A stretch of 64,000 nucleotides of DNA from Methylonatrum sp040877625 (lineage in GTDB: Bacteria; Pseudomonadota; Gammaproteobacteria; Nitrococcales; Aquisalimonadaceae). Location: positions 68,437 to 132,436 of the forward strand of contig JBBDNK010000011.1 in the NCBI GenBank assembly GCA_040877625.1. The letters are read 5' to 3'. The translations under genes and the position numbers were made by a program. Numbering within the stretch: position 1 is the stretch's first letter; every line of letters begins with the position of its first letter. Shown one piece after another: positions 17,799-27,303 of this stretch. The notes beneath the pieces were generated by a model that saw nothing but the letters and a program-made list of their open reading frames with translations, ran no database searches and was not told the origin of the DNA.

Positions 17799-19252
17799 AA
17801 TCCACCGCGCATCTGTTCAGACCCCAGGCACGGAGCGCACTGGACAACCCGCAACTGCGCCAGGCAATGGCACGCGCCAAGGACGGGTTCATCGGCAAGC
17901 GCAGGTTTGCAGTGGATGCATTCAATGGCTTCGAGGGCTTGAGGGACTACGGCAAGCGCATCAAGGACCACACCCTGGCCCATCTCGATGTCTACCTGGA
18001 GCAGTTTGAATCCCGGCTCAAGGCCGCCGGCGGCCATGTGCACTGGGCGGCAACGGCGGAGGAGGCGCGCGACATCGTCGTGCGGATCTGCCGGCAGCAC
18101 GATGCCCGACGCGTGACCAAGGGCAAAAGCATGGTCGGCGAGGAAGCAGGCCTGAATGAGGCCCTCGAGGCCGCCGGCATGGAGGCGGTCGAGACCGACC
18201 TCGGCGAGTACATCATCCAGCTTGCCAAAGAACCTCCCAGCCACATCATTGCCCCGGCCGTGCACAAGACCCGGGAGCAGATCACCGCGCTTTTCGATCT
18301 GCACCATCATCAGGGCACGTTCAAACAGAAGCTGCGGGACGTGCCGGAGCTGGTGAACGAGGCCCGCCAGGTGCTGCGGGAGAAGTTCCTCACCGCCGAT
18401 GTCGGCATTACCGGCGCCAACTTCCTGGTGGCGGAAACGGGATCGCTGTTCCTGGTCACCAATGAGGGCAATGGCGACCTCACGCACACCCTGCCCAGGG
18501 TGCACATCGCCATCACCGGTATCGAGAAACTGGTGCCGACGCTGGACGATGCCACCGCGCTGCTGCGGCTGCTGGCGCGCAGCGCCACGGGCCAGGCCAT
18601 ATCCACCTATACCACCATGGTGACGGGACCGAAGCGACCCGGCGACCCGGACGGTCCAGAGGAGTTTCACCTGGTGCTGGTCGATAACGGCCGCAGCCGC
18701 ATGCTGGGCGGCCGCTTCCGGGACATGCTGCGCTGCATCCGCTGCGGCGCCTGCATGAACCACTGCCCGGTCTACGGCGCCATCGGCGGCCATGCCTACG
18801 GCTGGGTCTACCCCGGCCCGATGGGTTCCGTACTTACACCCATGTTCGTCGGCCTGGACAAGACCCGCGACTTACCCAATGCCTGCACACTGAACGGCCG
18901 TTGCCAGAGTGTCTGCCCGGTGAAGATTCCGTTGCCGGATCTGCTTCGCGACCTGCGTGGCCAGCAGTTCGACCGCAAGCTGGTGTCCGCCCCGACGCGC
19001 TACGGCCTCGCGTTGTGGAGCTTCATGGCCAAACGTCCGGCGCTCTATCACTTCGCCAGCCGGCTCGGCATCCGCCTGCTCGGCGGCCTGGGACGTACCC
19101 ACGGCCGCTTCAGGCGCCTGCCGCTGGCCGGCGGCTGGACCGCTAGCCGGGACATGCCCGCCCCCCAGGGTCAGACCTTCCAGGCCGCCTGGAAAGCCAG
19201 ACAGAAAGGAACCAGCCCGCATGAACGACGCCAAACAGCGAATCCTGGCTGA
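17795..19252 (+). CDS. lutB: Lactate utilization protein LutB (ferredoxin-type Fe-S protein)
   Basis: A 485-residue LutB/YkgF subunit. The N-terminal DUF162-type region (about 50-300) precedes a bacterial-ferredoxin cluster site: C314, C317, C320 and C324 in CIRCGACMNHCP, and a second set C364, C370, C374 in ACTLNGRCQSVCP. It is the central Fe-S subunit linking LutA and LutC in lactate oxidation. It overlaps lutA by 4 nt and lutC by 32 nt, so the three form one operon. No lactate permease or GntR regulator gene lies beside it. Confidence 0.93.
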   Translation: MKSTAHLFRPQARSALDNPQLRQAMARAKDGFIGKRRFAVDAFNGFEGLRDYGKRIKDHTLAHLDVYLEQFESRLKAAGGHVHWAATAEEARDIVVRICRQHDARRVTKGKSMVGEEAGLNEALEAAGMEAVETDLGEYIIQLAKEPPSHIIAPAVHKTREQITALFDLHHHQGTFKQKLRDVPELVNEARQVLREKFLTADVGITGANFLVAETGSLFLVTNEGNGDLTHTLPRVHIAITGIEKLVPTLDDATALLRLLARSATGQAISTYTTMVTGPKRPGDPDGPEEFHLVLVDNGRSRMLGGRFRDMLRCIRCGACMNHCPVYGAIGGHAYGWVYPGPMGSVLTPMFVGLDKTRDLPNACTLNGRCQSVCPVKIPLPDLLRDLRGQQFDRKLVSAPTRYGLALWSFMAKRPALYHFASRLGIRLLGGLGRTHGRFRRLPLAGGWTASRDMPAPQGQTFQAAWKARQKGTSPHERRQTANPG

Positions 19253-19877
19253 GGTCCGCCGCGGCCTGGGCAGAGACACGCCTCCTGCTCCCGATCAGGT
19301 GGAGTCCGCTCGTCGGGACGCCTATGCATCCAGCCCCGCCCAGCACCCGGTCTGGGACGGCGACAGAGTGGAGCGCTTTCTCAGCCGATTCGATGCCGAG
19401 GCGGGTACCTGGCAGCGGGTCAGCGGCATGGAGGCAGTTGCCGATACCGTCGCCCGGCATCTCGCCGCCGGCTCGCTGGGAACACAATTGCGCGTCGCGC
19501 CGCACCCGCTGCTCAGCGATCTCGCCTGGCCCCGGACGCTGGAGATAACCATTGGCGCGGAAAAGGGTCCGGACAGCAATGTGGCTGTCTCGGTGGCCGA
19601 AATGGGTCTGGCGGAAACCGGCACCCTGGTGCTCTACTCCGGTCCGGAATCACCCACCACACTGGCCTTTCTGCCGGAATTTCACATCGTGGTGCTGCGT
19701 ACGGGCGACGTGGTCGACTACATGGAAGACGTCTGGCGGCGGATGCGCGAGCGCGGCGACTTCCCGCCCCGTTCGCTGAACTTCATAACCGGTCCGTCAC
19801 GCACCGCCGACGTCGAACAGACCATCCAGCTCGGTGCGCACGGCCCGCGCGCCCTGCATCTGATTCTGGTGGACTGA
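19221..19877 (+). CDS. lutC: Lactate utilization protein LutC (LUD domain)
   Basis: A 218-residue LUD-domain protein, the third subunit of the LutABC lactate oxidation complex. The VAEMGLAETGTLVL and LPEFHIVVL blocks are family hallmarks. The open frame extends far upstream inside lutB, but ATG 19221 with AAAGGA 10 nt upstream gives the normal N-terminus (MNDAKQRIL). It is the last gene of the operon; a dispersed repeat and a 12-bp hairpin follow. Confidence 0.93.
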   Translation: MNDAKQRILAEVRRGLGRDTPPAPDQVESARRDAYASSPAQHPVWDGDRVERFLSRFDAEAGTWQRVSGMEAVADTVARHLAAGSLGTQLRVAPHPLLSDLAWPRTLEITIGAEKGPDSNVAVSVAEMGLAETGTLVLYSGPESPTTLAFLPEFHIVVLRTGDVVDYMEDVWRRMRERGDFPPRSLNFITGPSRTADVEQTIQLGAHGPRALHLILVD

Positions 19878-19897
19878 CGGACCGGGAATCGGCGGTC

Positions 19898-19935
19898 AGC
19901 TCCGCAGAGCCCCATGGGAATAAACCAGAGGCTCC
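19898..19935 (-). repeat. Dispersed IS-end-like repeat, copy A
   Basis: On the minus strand this reads GGGAGCCTCTG, then a TTTATTCCC core, CATGGGG and the small hairpin GCTC-TGCG-GAGC. It is nearly identical to copies C and D. It lies 20 nt after lutC with its outer end pointing right. The outer flank is TCAAG, as at copy B, not a clear YTAR site. Confidence 0.75.
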
Positions 19936-19974
19936 CTTGAGACCAGGAGATAGCGTCACAGGTTAAGCGTGAGC

Positions 19975-20004
19975 GCGGAGGATGGCGGCCAAGCCATCCT
20001 CCGC
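19975..20004. terminator. Bidirectional hairpin between lutC and the vWA lipoprotein gene
   Basis: A perfect 12-bp inverted repeat: GCGGAGGATGGC (19975-19986), six-base loop, and its complement (19993-20004). It sits between two convergent genes. There is no T-run on either side, so it is a candidate factor-dependent or weak terminator, or an mRNA 3'-end stabiliser, rather than a classical one. Confidence 0.6.
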
Positions 20005-20014
20005 TCAGACGCGA

Positions 20015-20740
20015 TCACCTTAATACCACCGTATTCTCCAGCCTCGCCAGGTCATTCACCACCCGCCAGCGGCCGCCGCTGTCCTCCACGCGCTGCTGCC
20101 AACCGGCCAGGCGCTGCTGATACGCCTGCGGGTTGTTATTGTCGCTGCGCTGACGTTTCACGTTAACCGCGACCACCTGCACCTCATTCAGCTTCACCGG
20201 CGCTTCGCGGTTCAGCCAGGGTGGAAGGTCTTCATGCAGATCGGACAGTATGAATAGATACCTCTGCCCGGCATTGGTCTCGACCAGATAGTCGGTTGCC
20301 AGCAGCACGCCGCCGGTGATGTCGCTGTGGTGACTGGGCACGCTGAAGCGCCCGACGAAGGCGTCCAGCTGCGCCTTCACCTCCCGCTTCTGCTGGTTTG
20401 CCGCGCTGGGCCGGTGGTCGAAGGTCATGCGGGCAATGATGTTTCGTTCCGTGAAGCTGCTGTTGTCGATGAAGGCAATCGCCAGCGAGTCGCCACTGTT
20501 CAGGTTTGCCAGCAGGTAGTTGCTCAGCGTCCGCGCCTTCTCCAGCTCTCCAGCGTAGTCGCTGGAGATATCAATCAGCACAAAGGCCGCTCGGCTGTTG
20601 TTCGCCGGTTCACCGCAGCCAAGCAACAACATGATAAGGAAGGCGATAACCGCCAGCCACAGCTTGCGCCAGCGCGCGTTCTGGCGACTATTCCGCTGGG
20701 GCTCATGCAGGGCGCGCAGTTCAGCATTGATGGTGGTCAT
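20015..20740 (-). CDS. vWA-like lipoprotein of an uncharacterised signalling locus
   Basis: A 241-residue protein with a charged N-terminus, a hydrophobic stretch (about 26-41) and a lipobox-like LLLGC (Cys42); it may be a lipoprotein or simply membrane-anchored. The rest resembles a von Willebrand factor A fold. VLIDISSDY places a MIDAS-like D57-x-S59 with Asp61 where the second Ser is usual. T142 (DITGG) and D167 (ILSDLHED) fit the other metal-site positions. It starts 3 nt after the 505-residue membrane protein gene stops, so the two are co-transcribed. The function is unknown; vWA domains usually mediate metal-dependent protein contacts. Confidence 0.7.
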   Translation of the reverse strand: MTTINAELRALHEPQRNSRQNARWRKLWLAVIAFLIMLLLGCGEPANNSRAAFVLIDISSDYAGELEKARTLSNYLLANLNSGDSLAIAFIDNSSFTERNIIARMTFDHRPSAANQQKREVKAQLDAFVGRFSVPSHHSDITGGVLLATDYLVETNAGQRYLFILSDLHEDLPPWLNREAPVKLNEVQVVAVNVKRQRSDNNNPQAYQQRLAGWQQRVEDSGGRWRVVNDLARLENTVVLR

Positions 20741-20743
20741 GGC

Positions 20744-22261
20744 TCAGGCCTCCCTTGCAGCGAGCGACACGTCTTCCGCCGGCTCTTCGTTCACCGGGTT
20801 GCGGCGGCGCGCCGACTTGGCCGATTTGCTCTCGGATACATCGTCGGACGGTTCGGCATGGCGCCGCGACGGGTTCTCCCGACCATGCCTGATCAGGCGC
20901 TCTATGCTCAGCGGCAGCATGATAAACAGGTCGTAAAGGCTGACCAGCATCTTGCTCAGGTGATTGGCCATGCCGCCGATCAGCCGCACCGTCAGGCGTA
21001 GCGTGCGCAGCGCGCCCAGCACGACGAGGCCGAGCACCGTGCGCAGTGAGTGCACGAAGGCTTCCAGCGGTATCGCCACGAAAGCAAGCGCGAACGGCAG
21101 AACAAAGCCCAGCACCAGCTGCCCTATGGATGGAATCCAGCGGAACTGCGCGTCGGCTACCGCCGCACCGGCCAGCGACTGCTGCAGGGCTTCGCGGTCC
21201 AGGGCAAGCAGATCACGCATATACGCCAGCGACGCTTCGATGCTGGCAAAGATCACCAGGATGGTGAATGCGGCAATCGCCATGCGCTTGCGCATCCTGT
21301 CATCCATGCTGCCGATCATCGGGAACAGGCGGGTTATCTGCAGCGCTTCGAGCAGGAACAGGCCCATGGTGATTTCCACCATGATAATGACCAGTGCGGC
21401 AATGTCTGAAGTCCGTACGGAGCCGATATGACTGGCGCCGCCGACCATCTCCGACATCGGCAGGGCAATCAGATGAAAGTTGATGATGCCACCGAAGGTC
21501 GCAATGATGAGCACGAGCGTGGCGATGAAGAACTGCGTCAGCGACGACGCAGTCAGCGCGTGCACGGCCTTGTCCTCCACCTTGCGCATGCTTTCGTAAT
21601 CCGCCATCTGGCGGTCGATGACCTTGGCACGATCTTCCAGGCCGGTAATCGTCTTGTGCACTTTCTCCAGCGTGTGATTCAGCGTGCGCCATTCCGGCTG
21701 CATGCCGCTCAGAATCTTGTGCCGTTCATTCACGCTCTTCTGGTAGGCCTTCAGGGTCTCTTCGTGGGAGTTCTCCACCACCTCCTTGATGTTGTCGAGA
21801 ATTTTCGTTACCGCCGGGTCGCCCGAGCTGGGCAGGGCCGAGATGGTTTCCACGAGTTCCGCCCAGGCCGGCGGCAGCGGCGCATTGTCTGTCGCCGCGT
21901 GATAATCTTCTTCGATTTTCTGCAATGTATCCGCCAGCTTGCGGTGCAAACCTGGATATTGGCTGAGATCACGCTCAACAATGGTATTAACGCGATTGAA
22001 CTCGCGCTCGATGGCCTTTTCCGTGGCTTCTCGGCCCATTGCGAGAAGTACATCACGGTTACGCACCATGACCCGCTGCTCCAATTGGCGGATGCTTGCC
22101 GACGCCACGCGCAACGTGCCGTAAATGGCACGCCCGGTACCACGCAGCAATTGATGGGCATGCGGCCGCCCCAAGTACAGTATGACAATGGCAATGACCA
22201 GCCAGATAGCCAGCGATAGTGCCGGTGAGTCAGACCAGATATAGAGAATGTCAGTTAACAT
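20744..22261 (-). CDS. Coiled-coil polytopic membrane protein, function unknown
   Basis: A 505-residue protein. One membrane segment lies near the N-terminus (about 12-30), then a long charged helical, probably coiled-coil, region (about 50-235). At least four more membrane segments follow between about 240 and 415 (for example FFIATLVLIIATFGGIINF). The tail after about 460 is charged and low-complexity. No known enzymatic motif is visible. ATG 22261 has AGGGTG upstream; a GTG three codons earlier is possible. It is first in a two-gene operon with the vWA-like lipoprotein and divergent from the response regulator gene (137-bp gap). Confidence 0.65.
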   Translation of the reverse strand: MLTDILYIWSDSPALSLAIWLVIAIVILYLGRPHAHQLLRGTGRAIYGTLRVASASIRQLEQRVMVRNRDVLLAMGREATEKAIEREFNRVNTIVERDLSQYPGLHRKLADTLQKIEEDYHAATDNAPLPPAWAELVETISALPSSGDPAVTKILDNIKEVVENSHEETLKAYQKSVNERHKILSGMQPEWRTLNHTLEKVHKTITGLEDRAKVIDRQMADYESMRKVEDKAVHALTASSLTQFFIATLVLIIATFGGIINFHLIALPMSEMVGGASHIGSVRTSDIAALVIIMVEITMGLFLLEALQITRLFPMIGSMDDRMRKRMAIAAFTILVIFASIEASLAYMRDLLALDREALQQSLAGAAVADAQFRWIPSIGQLVLGFVLPFALAFVAIPLEAFVHSLRTVLGLVVLGALRTLRLTVRLIGGMANHLSKMLVSLYDLFIMLPLSIERLIRHGRENPSRRHAEPSDDVSESKSAKSARRRNPVNEEPAEDVSLAAREA

Positions 22262-22398
22262 GATGTTCACCCTGTGGTTGCGTTTTTGTGCGCTTTTACA
22301 GCTCCCTGGTTGGCGTCCCTGCCGTGACGATGAACAGAGTGTCGGTGGTGGCGGTGAAAAATCCGTGAGTAGATTCTGGCTGCAGGAGCACGTATTCC

Positions 22399-23208
22399 AT
22401 GGCCACGATTTTCTGGGTGGAAGACCAGTCGCACTGGATCGACAAGTTCAAACCCGTGCTTGAAGGCACGGTCTTTGACGACCGCCCGACCGAGGTGAAG
22501 GTGTTCAAGTTCGCCGAAGCCGCCTGTCAGCACATTCATCTGGCGGATGCCGGCAACGGCCCCGATCTGGCGCTGCTCGACGCCAATATGAACGGCGACG
22601 ATGCCGCCGGGTTTTCCGTCTCGCGGGCCCTGCAGCGCAAATGGCCCGGCCTGCCCATCATTTATCTGTCCGAGCACAGCGGCACCGGAATCGAGCAGGA
22701 AGCCCTGGAGGCGAACGACGCGCAGGACTTCATTGCCAAGCATCAACGCAATATCGAGTCCGTGCTGTGCTGGCGCATCAAGGCCGTTCTGCGCCAGCAC
22801 ACCATGCGCCAGCCGGGGCGGCGGCCGGCCGGAGACGTCTTGCAGAGTGGAGATCTGACGCTGGATACCACCACCTGGGAGATCTACTGGCAGGGCAGGA
22901 AACTGATGAACCCCGCCAATGGCAGGCGCCCGCTGGCGCCGACGCCGCGCAAGATCCTGCGCTACCTGGTCGAAGCCTCGCCCCGGCCGCTACCCACCTG
23001 GCAGATAGCGGACAAACTGAATGCCGACCCGGAACGCTTCTCCTATGCCAACTACCGGCAACACATACGCACCCTGCGGCTCTCCTTCGATCAGGCCATG
23101 GGCGGCGAGGGGCGTTTTGTCGCCCTGTGCAAGGCCGGCGAAGGCATCGTCACCTTCGGTGACGAGGGCGCCTATTGCTGGAAACCGGCCAGTAGAGCGG
23201 ACACATGA
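22399..23208 (+). CDS. Response regulator with OmpR-like winged helix
   Basis: A 269-residue two-component regulator. The receiver domain (about 1-125) has the acidic pair E8-D9, phosphoacceptor D61 (LLDANMNG), S91 and K114 in canonical places. The C-terminal part (about 150-265) is a winged-helix DNA-binding domain (KILRYLVEASPRPLPTWQIADKL, then RQHIRTLRL as recognition helix). AGGAG lies 10 nt before the ATG. It overlaps the sensor kinase gene by 4 nt (ATGA). The likely target is the divergent promoter of the membrane-protein operon. Confidence 0.85.
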   Translation: MATIFWVEDQSHWIDKFKPVLEGTVFDDRPTEVKVFKFAEAACQHIHLADAGNGPDLALLDANMNGDDAAGFSVSRALQRKWPGLPIIYLSEHSGTGIEQEALEANDAQDFIAKHQRNIESVLCWRIKAVLRQHTMRQPGRRPAGDVLQSGDLTLDTTTWEIYWQGRKLMNPANGRRPLAPTPRKILRYLVEASPRPLPTWQIADKLNADPERFSYANYRQHIRTLRLSFDQAMGGEGRFVALCKAGEGIVTFGDEGAYCWKPASRADT

Positions 23209-24833
23209 AAAGCGAGGCTGCTGAAGCACCTGATAGCCGAGTGCGGAAGGTCACCTTTCCCTGGCTGAGCGCGTTGGGCGGCTTGCTGGCGATCACCTAC
23301 CTGCTGTTCACCACGGAGCCCGGGCTGGCCCGGTATTATGAGATACCCGCCGGCTGGTTCCAGTGGCAAGTGAAGTACGCGGTGCTCGGCCTGTTCATCC
23401 TGCTGCTGCTACTCGATCTGCGCCGTTACCGCCGCCAGCATGCGCGCCAGCACGCGGACCTGCAGCGCCTGCGCCATCAGGTCAATAGCCTATGGGAGAG
23501 CAAGAAGCAGCTACAGCTCAAGGCACACACGTACTCCGGGCATGCCGACAAGCTGAAGCTGTTCATCAGTGACAAGTTGCTTGACTACATCGAATACGAC
23601 GAGAAGTTTCTGCATTTCAAGAGCATCGCCGCCGAGGTGCGCCACAACGGCGTGATCAGTTTCGACAAGGTGCAGACCGCACTGCAACGGGCGCTTGCAG
23701 CGGCGGACGCGCCAGCGGATGCACCGTCATCGTCACCCGATTACCAGGCAGCGCTCGACGCCATGCGCTACCTGTGGGATCTGCTCGATCTGTCCACCGC
23801 CGACAATCTCGCCCTGCACATCGGCAATCTGCTGTGTGAGTGCGAGGAACACTACTACCAGCGCATGCTGAACATCGAAGAAGCCGCGCCGCTGCCCTAT
23901 GAGCCCGTGTATCCGCCACAGCGCGCCGCCTGGCGAGCCCTGGGGCTGGTACGCCACGAGCCTCTGCAGTTGCCGGTGAACGAGACCGAGTACACGCTGG
24001 ACGATGGCCAGTGGCACGTCAGCCTGGCCCCGGTCGGTGAGCTGCTGGGCAATGAGAACCACCTGGTGCTGTTGCTGGAGAATCTGCTCAAGAACGCCCA
24101 GTTTTTCTCCAGTAAACGCGGTTACAGAGCGCCCTTTTCATCGATCGCCCTGACCCTGCGGGAACAGCAGGGTCAGGCCTGCATCCGGGTATACAATCGC
24201 GGCCCGCATATCCGCGATGAAGACCGTCCTAGCCTGTTCCAGCTTGGCTTTTCCACCCGCCGCATACGCGATCATCACGGCCGCGGCCTGGGCCTGTACT
24301 TCGTCAATGAGATCGTGAAAGGCTATGAAGGCCGCATCGCCGTGCACAACATTCAAACGCCGGAAACGCGCTACGCGGTTCGGATGGAACTGGACAATGA
24401 GGAGATCATCACTGAAATGATCGACGTGGTGCACAATGACGGTCAACCGCAGTGCCGCATCGCCAATGGCGAGCCGGTCGCAGTGCGGGAATGGACGCTC
24501 GGTGCACCCTTGCGCAACGTCGAAGTGAGCTCCACCGATGGTCAGGATACACAGCGCCTGAAAGGGTTTGCCACTAGAGGCAAGCAGAGCCATTTCGATC
24601 CCGGCCACCCTGAACGCCCACAATGGCAGATCGTCTATCAACCCCGGCGCAACGCCAACCGGCTGAGCTTCACCCCTCTGGATATCAGCGGCGTCGAGTT
24701 CGAGATACACCTGCCGACCGCACAACAGCGCCTGGACGGTAGCGAACTGGAGCAGGACGCGGATATCGACGCCGAAGTGGAACGGCTCGATGAACGCTTT
24801 CGCGCACAGGGGACGTATGACGCCGATGTCTGA
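23205..24833 (+). CDS. Atypical membrane sensor histidine kinase
   Basis: A 542-residue protein with two membrane segments (about 19-37 and 54-71) separated by a very short loop, then a coiled coil. The HATPase domain is clear: N box L291-ENLLKNAQ, a G1-like NRGPH (331-335), F box LFQLGFST (344-351) and G2 HGRGLGLYF (358-366). No standard HisKA H-box (HELRTP type) is visible; H147 (AEVRHNG) and H205 are the only obvious candidates between. Another 150 residues of unknown type follow the ATPase domain, which is unusual because HATPase normally ends the protein. Partner of the overlapping response regulator. Confidence 0.8.
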   Translation: MKSEAAEAPDSRVRKVTFPWLSALGGLLAITYLLFTTEPGLARYYEIPAGWFQWQVKYAVLGLFILLLLLDLRRYRRQHARQHADLQRLRHQVNSLWESKKQLQLKAHTYSGHADKLKLFISDKLLDYIEYDEKFLHFKSIAAEVRHNGVISFDKVQTALQRALAAADAPADAPSSSPDYQAALDAMRYLWDLLDLSTADNLALHIGNLLCECEEHYYQRMLNIEEAAPLPYEPVYPPQRAAWRALGLVRHEPLQLPVNETEYTLDDGQWHVSLAPVGELLGNENHLVLLLENLLKNAQFFSSKRGYRAPFSSIALTLREQQGQACIRVYNRGPHIRDEDRPSLFQLGFSTRRIRDHHGRGLGLYFVNEIVKGYEGRIAVHNIQTPETRYAVRMELDNEEIITEMIDVVHNDGQPQCRIANGEPVAVREWTLGAPLRNVEVSSTDGQDTQRLKGFATRGKQSHFDPGHPERPQWQIVYQPRRNANRLSFTPLDISGVEFEIHLPTAQQRLDGSELEQDADIDAEVERLDERFRAQGTYDADV

Positions 24834-24866
24834 GCCCAGACATCGCGGTAGAGAAACATGACGGCA

Positions 24867-26399
24867 CTAGTCGCGGCCGGACTGCGTAACGTCACCCGGC
24901 CCGATGACCTGGTTACGGCCCGTGTCCTTTGCCAGGTAGAGATTGCGGTCCGCCTCACGCATCATCCGTTCCAGGTACTCATCGGATGCAAGATCGGAAT
25001 CATCCCGCGGATGATGCACGAGTATGCCGATGCTGATGGTCACCCGAAGGATTGCACCCCTGGGCGTCGTAATGGGGGTTTCCGCAATCACCTTGCGCAG
25101 GCGCTCGGCGACTTCCCGCACGCGCACTTCGTCACATTCCGGTAACAGAACGGCAAACTCCTCGCCACCAATGCGCGCGAGCACATCCGTCGAACGAAGC
25201 TCTCCCAGCAGAAGCGTCACCGAATTTTGCAGAACCACATCGCCAACATCATGCCCATGCCCATCGTTGATCGCCTTGAAGCGGTCGAGGTCTATCATCA
25301 GCAAAGCCAGAGGGGTCTGGTTCTTGCGCGCGCGCTCGATCTCGCGAGCGCCCGATTGCAGGAAGTAACGGCGGTTCGAAGCCCCCGTAAGAGGATCCGT
25401 GTGCGAGAGTGTCTCCAGGCGGGCATTGGCGTCTTCCAGTTCCCGCGTCCGCTCGGCAACCCTTGCTTCAAGGTCTGCCCGGGCGATCTCGGCGTCTCGC
25501 CAGAACAGGGCAATGGCGTATGTCATCAAATTCAGAATGAGAACGAGAGAGAGGTCCGTCAGGAAAAACCGATAGACCTCCTCCTGATTCGGGCTGTGAC
25601 CCACCGTAGCCAGCCCCCAGAGTAGCGCCATCGATGTGGCGGAAACCATCAGGGCCGCCCATTTCGTCGGCATGCGCAAGGCGACCACGATATTGATCAC
25701 GAACAGCAGGTACACCATCCCAAGCTGATCGCGAACAATGAATACGATGGCCGCCAACACCGCATACGCGACAAACTCAAGGGCCTTCCGGCCAGGCAAA
25801 CGGATGTCGGGATTCCGCAACCACAACAGGAGAGGCGGAGCGAGTGAAACCATGCCGATCAGATCGGCAATGGCCATGGCATGCCAGATGAAAATCAGGT
25901 TCTGTAACGACGCGTCCGCCGCCACAACGTCCAGCAGACCGCCGAGCTGGCTGCCAAGCAGTTGAGGTACGGTCCCCACAACCGCGCCAAGCGGCATGGC
26001 GATCAGCGCAGCCATCAGGAATCGGGACGGCCGATCAAGGTACGCGTTACCCGCCAGGTGCCAGATCCCCCAGGCGACCAGCATCGCTTCGAGGGCAGCC
26101 GAGAAGCCGATCAACAGCCCGCTGACTATACTGATCGCGTCTCCCTTGCCCGCAGCTATCAGGTCGGGCCAGGAGGCAGCGATGGAGACACCGAAAAGCA
26201 GCGGCGCGATTGGTAACCCGTATCGCAGCGCCAGCACAAGGCTGATGCCCGACGCCGGCCATATCGGGCTGACCGCACCGCGAAGCCCGGCCACGTCACC
26301 GCCCCAGCGCGCGGTCAGATAATAGAGGAGCAGTAATCCGAGCAGTCGCCATGGATCAGCAACGAGGACTGCGGGGCGACGTTCCTGGACTTCCGACAA
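24867..26399 (-). CDS. MASE1-GGDEF diguanylate cyclase
   Basis: A 510-residue protein with an N-terminal MASE1-type sensory region of about eight membrane segments (WPASGISLVLAL is the typical start). A short coiled coil (about 310-335) and a C-terminal GGDEF domain with active-site GGEEF follow. An RxxD inhibitory site (RSTD) sits five residues before it, so it should make c-di-GMP with product inhibition. TTG 26399 is taken as the start: GGAGG lies about 9 nt upstream and no ATG is available before the first membrane segment. It is convergent with the sensor kinase gene. Confidence 0.9.
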   Translation of the reverse strand: MSEVQERRPAVLVADPWRLLGLLLLYYLTARWGGDVAGLRGAVSPIWPASGISLVLALRYGLPIAPLLFGVSIAASWPDLIAAGKGDAISIVSGLLIGFSAALEAMLVAWGIWHLAGNAYLDRPSRFLMAALIAMPLGAVVGTVPQLLGSQLGGLLDVVAADASLQNLIFIWHAMAIADLIGMVSLAPPLLLWLRNPDIRLPGRKALEFVAYAVLAAIVFIVRDQLGMVYLLFVINIVVALRMPTKWAALMVSATSMALLWGLATVGHSPNQEEVYRFFLTDLSLVLILNLMTYAIALFWRDAEIARADLEARVAERTRELEDANARLETLSHTDPLTGASNRRYFLQSGAREIERARKNQTPLALLMIDLDRFKAINDGHGHDVGDVVLQNSVTLLLGELRSTDVLARIGGEEFAVLLPECDEVRVREVAERLRKVIAETPITTPRGAILRVTISIGILVHHPRDDSDLASDEYLERMMREADRNLYLAKDTGRNQVIGPGDVTQSGRD

Positions 26400-26577
26400 A
26401 GCGCGCTGCCTCCAACACGGGCTGGTTGCGCCAGAAGTTTCTATGCCTGTCTCTGCGCCGGAACGGTCGACCCCGGTCTCTGCCGGATCACGATCCGGCA
26501 GCGTATGGCTACCGCCGTGCCCAGGCGGCCGTGCCCACTGTCTAAGTACAGATTAGTCGGCTATCGCATTGCCGCAA

Positions 26578-27303
26578 TCAGGGAATCGGCACCGTTCCGC
26601 CCAAAGCCCGCATCTGGCTCAGAATCCAGCTTTGACGTTGACGGACGTAGCTTGACGGGGCGTCGACGCGCAAGCCTCTGGGGTTCGGCAGCACTGCCGC
26701 CAGCAGGGCCGCCTCGGCCGGCGTCAGGTGGGCCGCGGGCGTGCCGAAATAGTACAGGCTCGCGGCCTCGATACCGTAAATATCAGAGCCGAACTGGGCA
26801 ATGTTCAGATAAACCTCAAGTATGCGACGCTTGGACCACAGCGTTTCGATCAACAACGTAAAGTAGGCTTCGATACCCTTGCGGACCATGCTGCGCCGCG
26901 GCCAGAGAAACAGATTCTTGGCCACCTGCTGACTGATGGTACTGGCACCGCGCAGGCGCCCGCCGCTGCGATAGTCGGCAATCGCGTTACCGAGCGACTG
27001 GAAATCGAAGCCCCAGTGATGGGGGAAGTGCTGGTCCTCCGAGGCCACCACAGCCAGAGCGGCCTGCGGGCTGATGTCAGCCCATGAAACCCATTGCTGC
27101 CGCACCGGCCCGATAGTCGGGTTGCCCGACGCCGACCAGTCATGCTGCAGCATGAAGGCGGATGTCGGAGGGTCAATCCAACGCAGGCTGAAGACGAGCA
27201 GGACGGTGGCGGCGATGACCGCAAGCAACGCCGTACCCGTCAGGTAAGCTACCCTCCTCCAGCAGAGAATCGATTTTCCCTTTCCTCGACCACGCCTTGC
27301 CAT
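26578..27303 (-). CDS. mtgA: Monofunctional biosynthetic peptidoglycan transglycosylase
   Basis: A 241-residue family 51 glycosyltransferase with one N-terminal membrane anchor (about 19-39) and no transpeptidase domain, as in MtgA. Conserved motifs are VASEDQHFPHHWGFD with catalytic E89, then RGASTISQQVAKNLFLWPRRS and RRILEVYLNIAQFG. It polymerises glycan strands from lipid II at the inner membrane. It is an isolated gene. No strong ribosome site is seen at the chosen ATG. Confidence 0.94.
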   Translation of the reverse strand: MARRGRGKGKSILCWRRVAYLTGTALLAVIAATVLLVFSLRWIDPPTSAFMLQHDWSASGNPTIGPVRQQWVSWADISPQAALAVVASEDQHFPHHWGFDFQSLGNAIADYRSGGRLRGASTISQQVAKNLFLWPRRSMVRKGIEAYFTLLIETLWSKRRILEVYLNIAQFGSDIYGIEAASLYYFGTPAAHLTPAEAALLAAVLPNPRGLRVDAPSSYVRQRQSWILSQMRALGGTVPIP

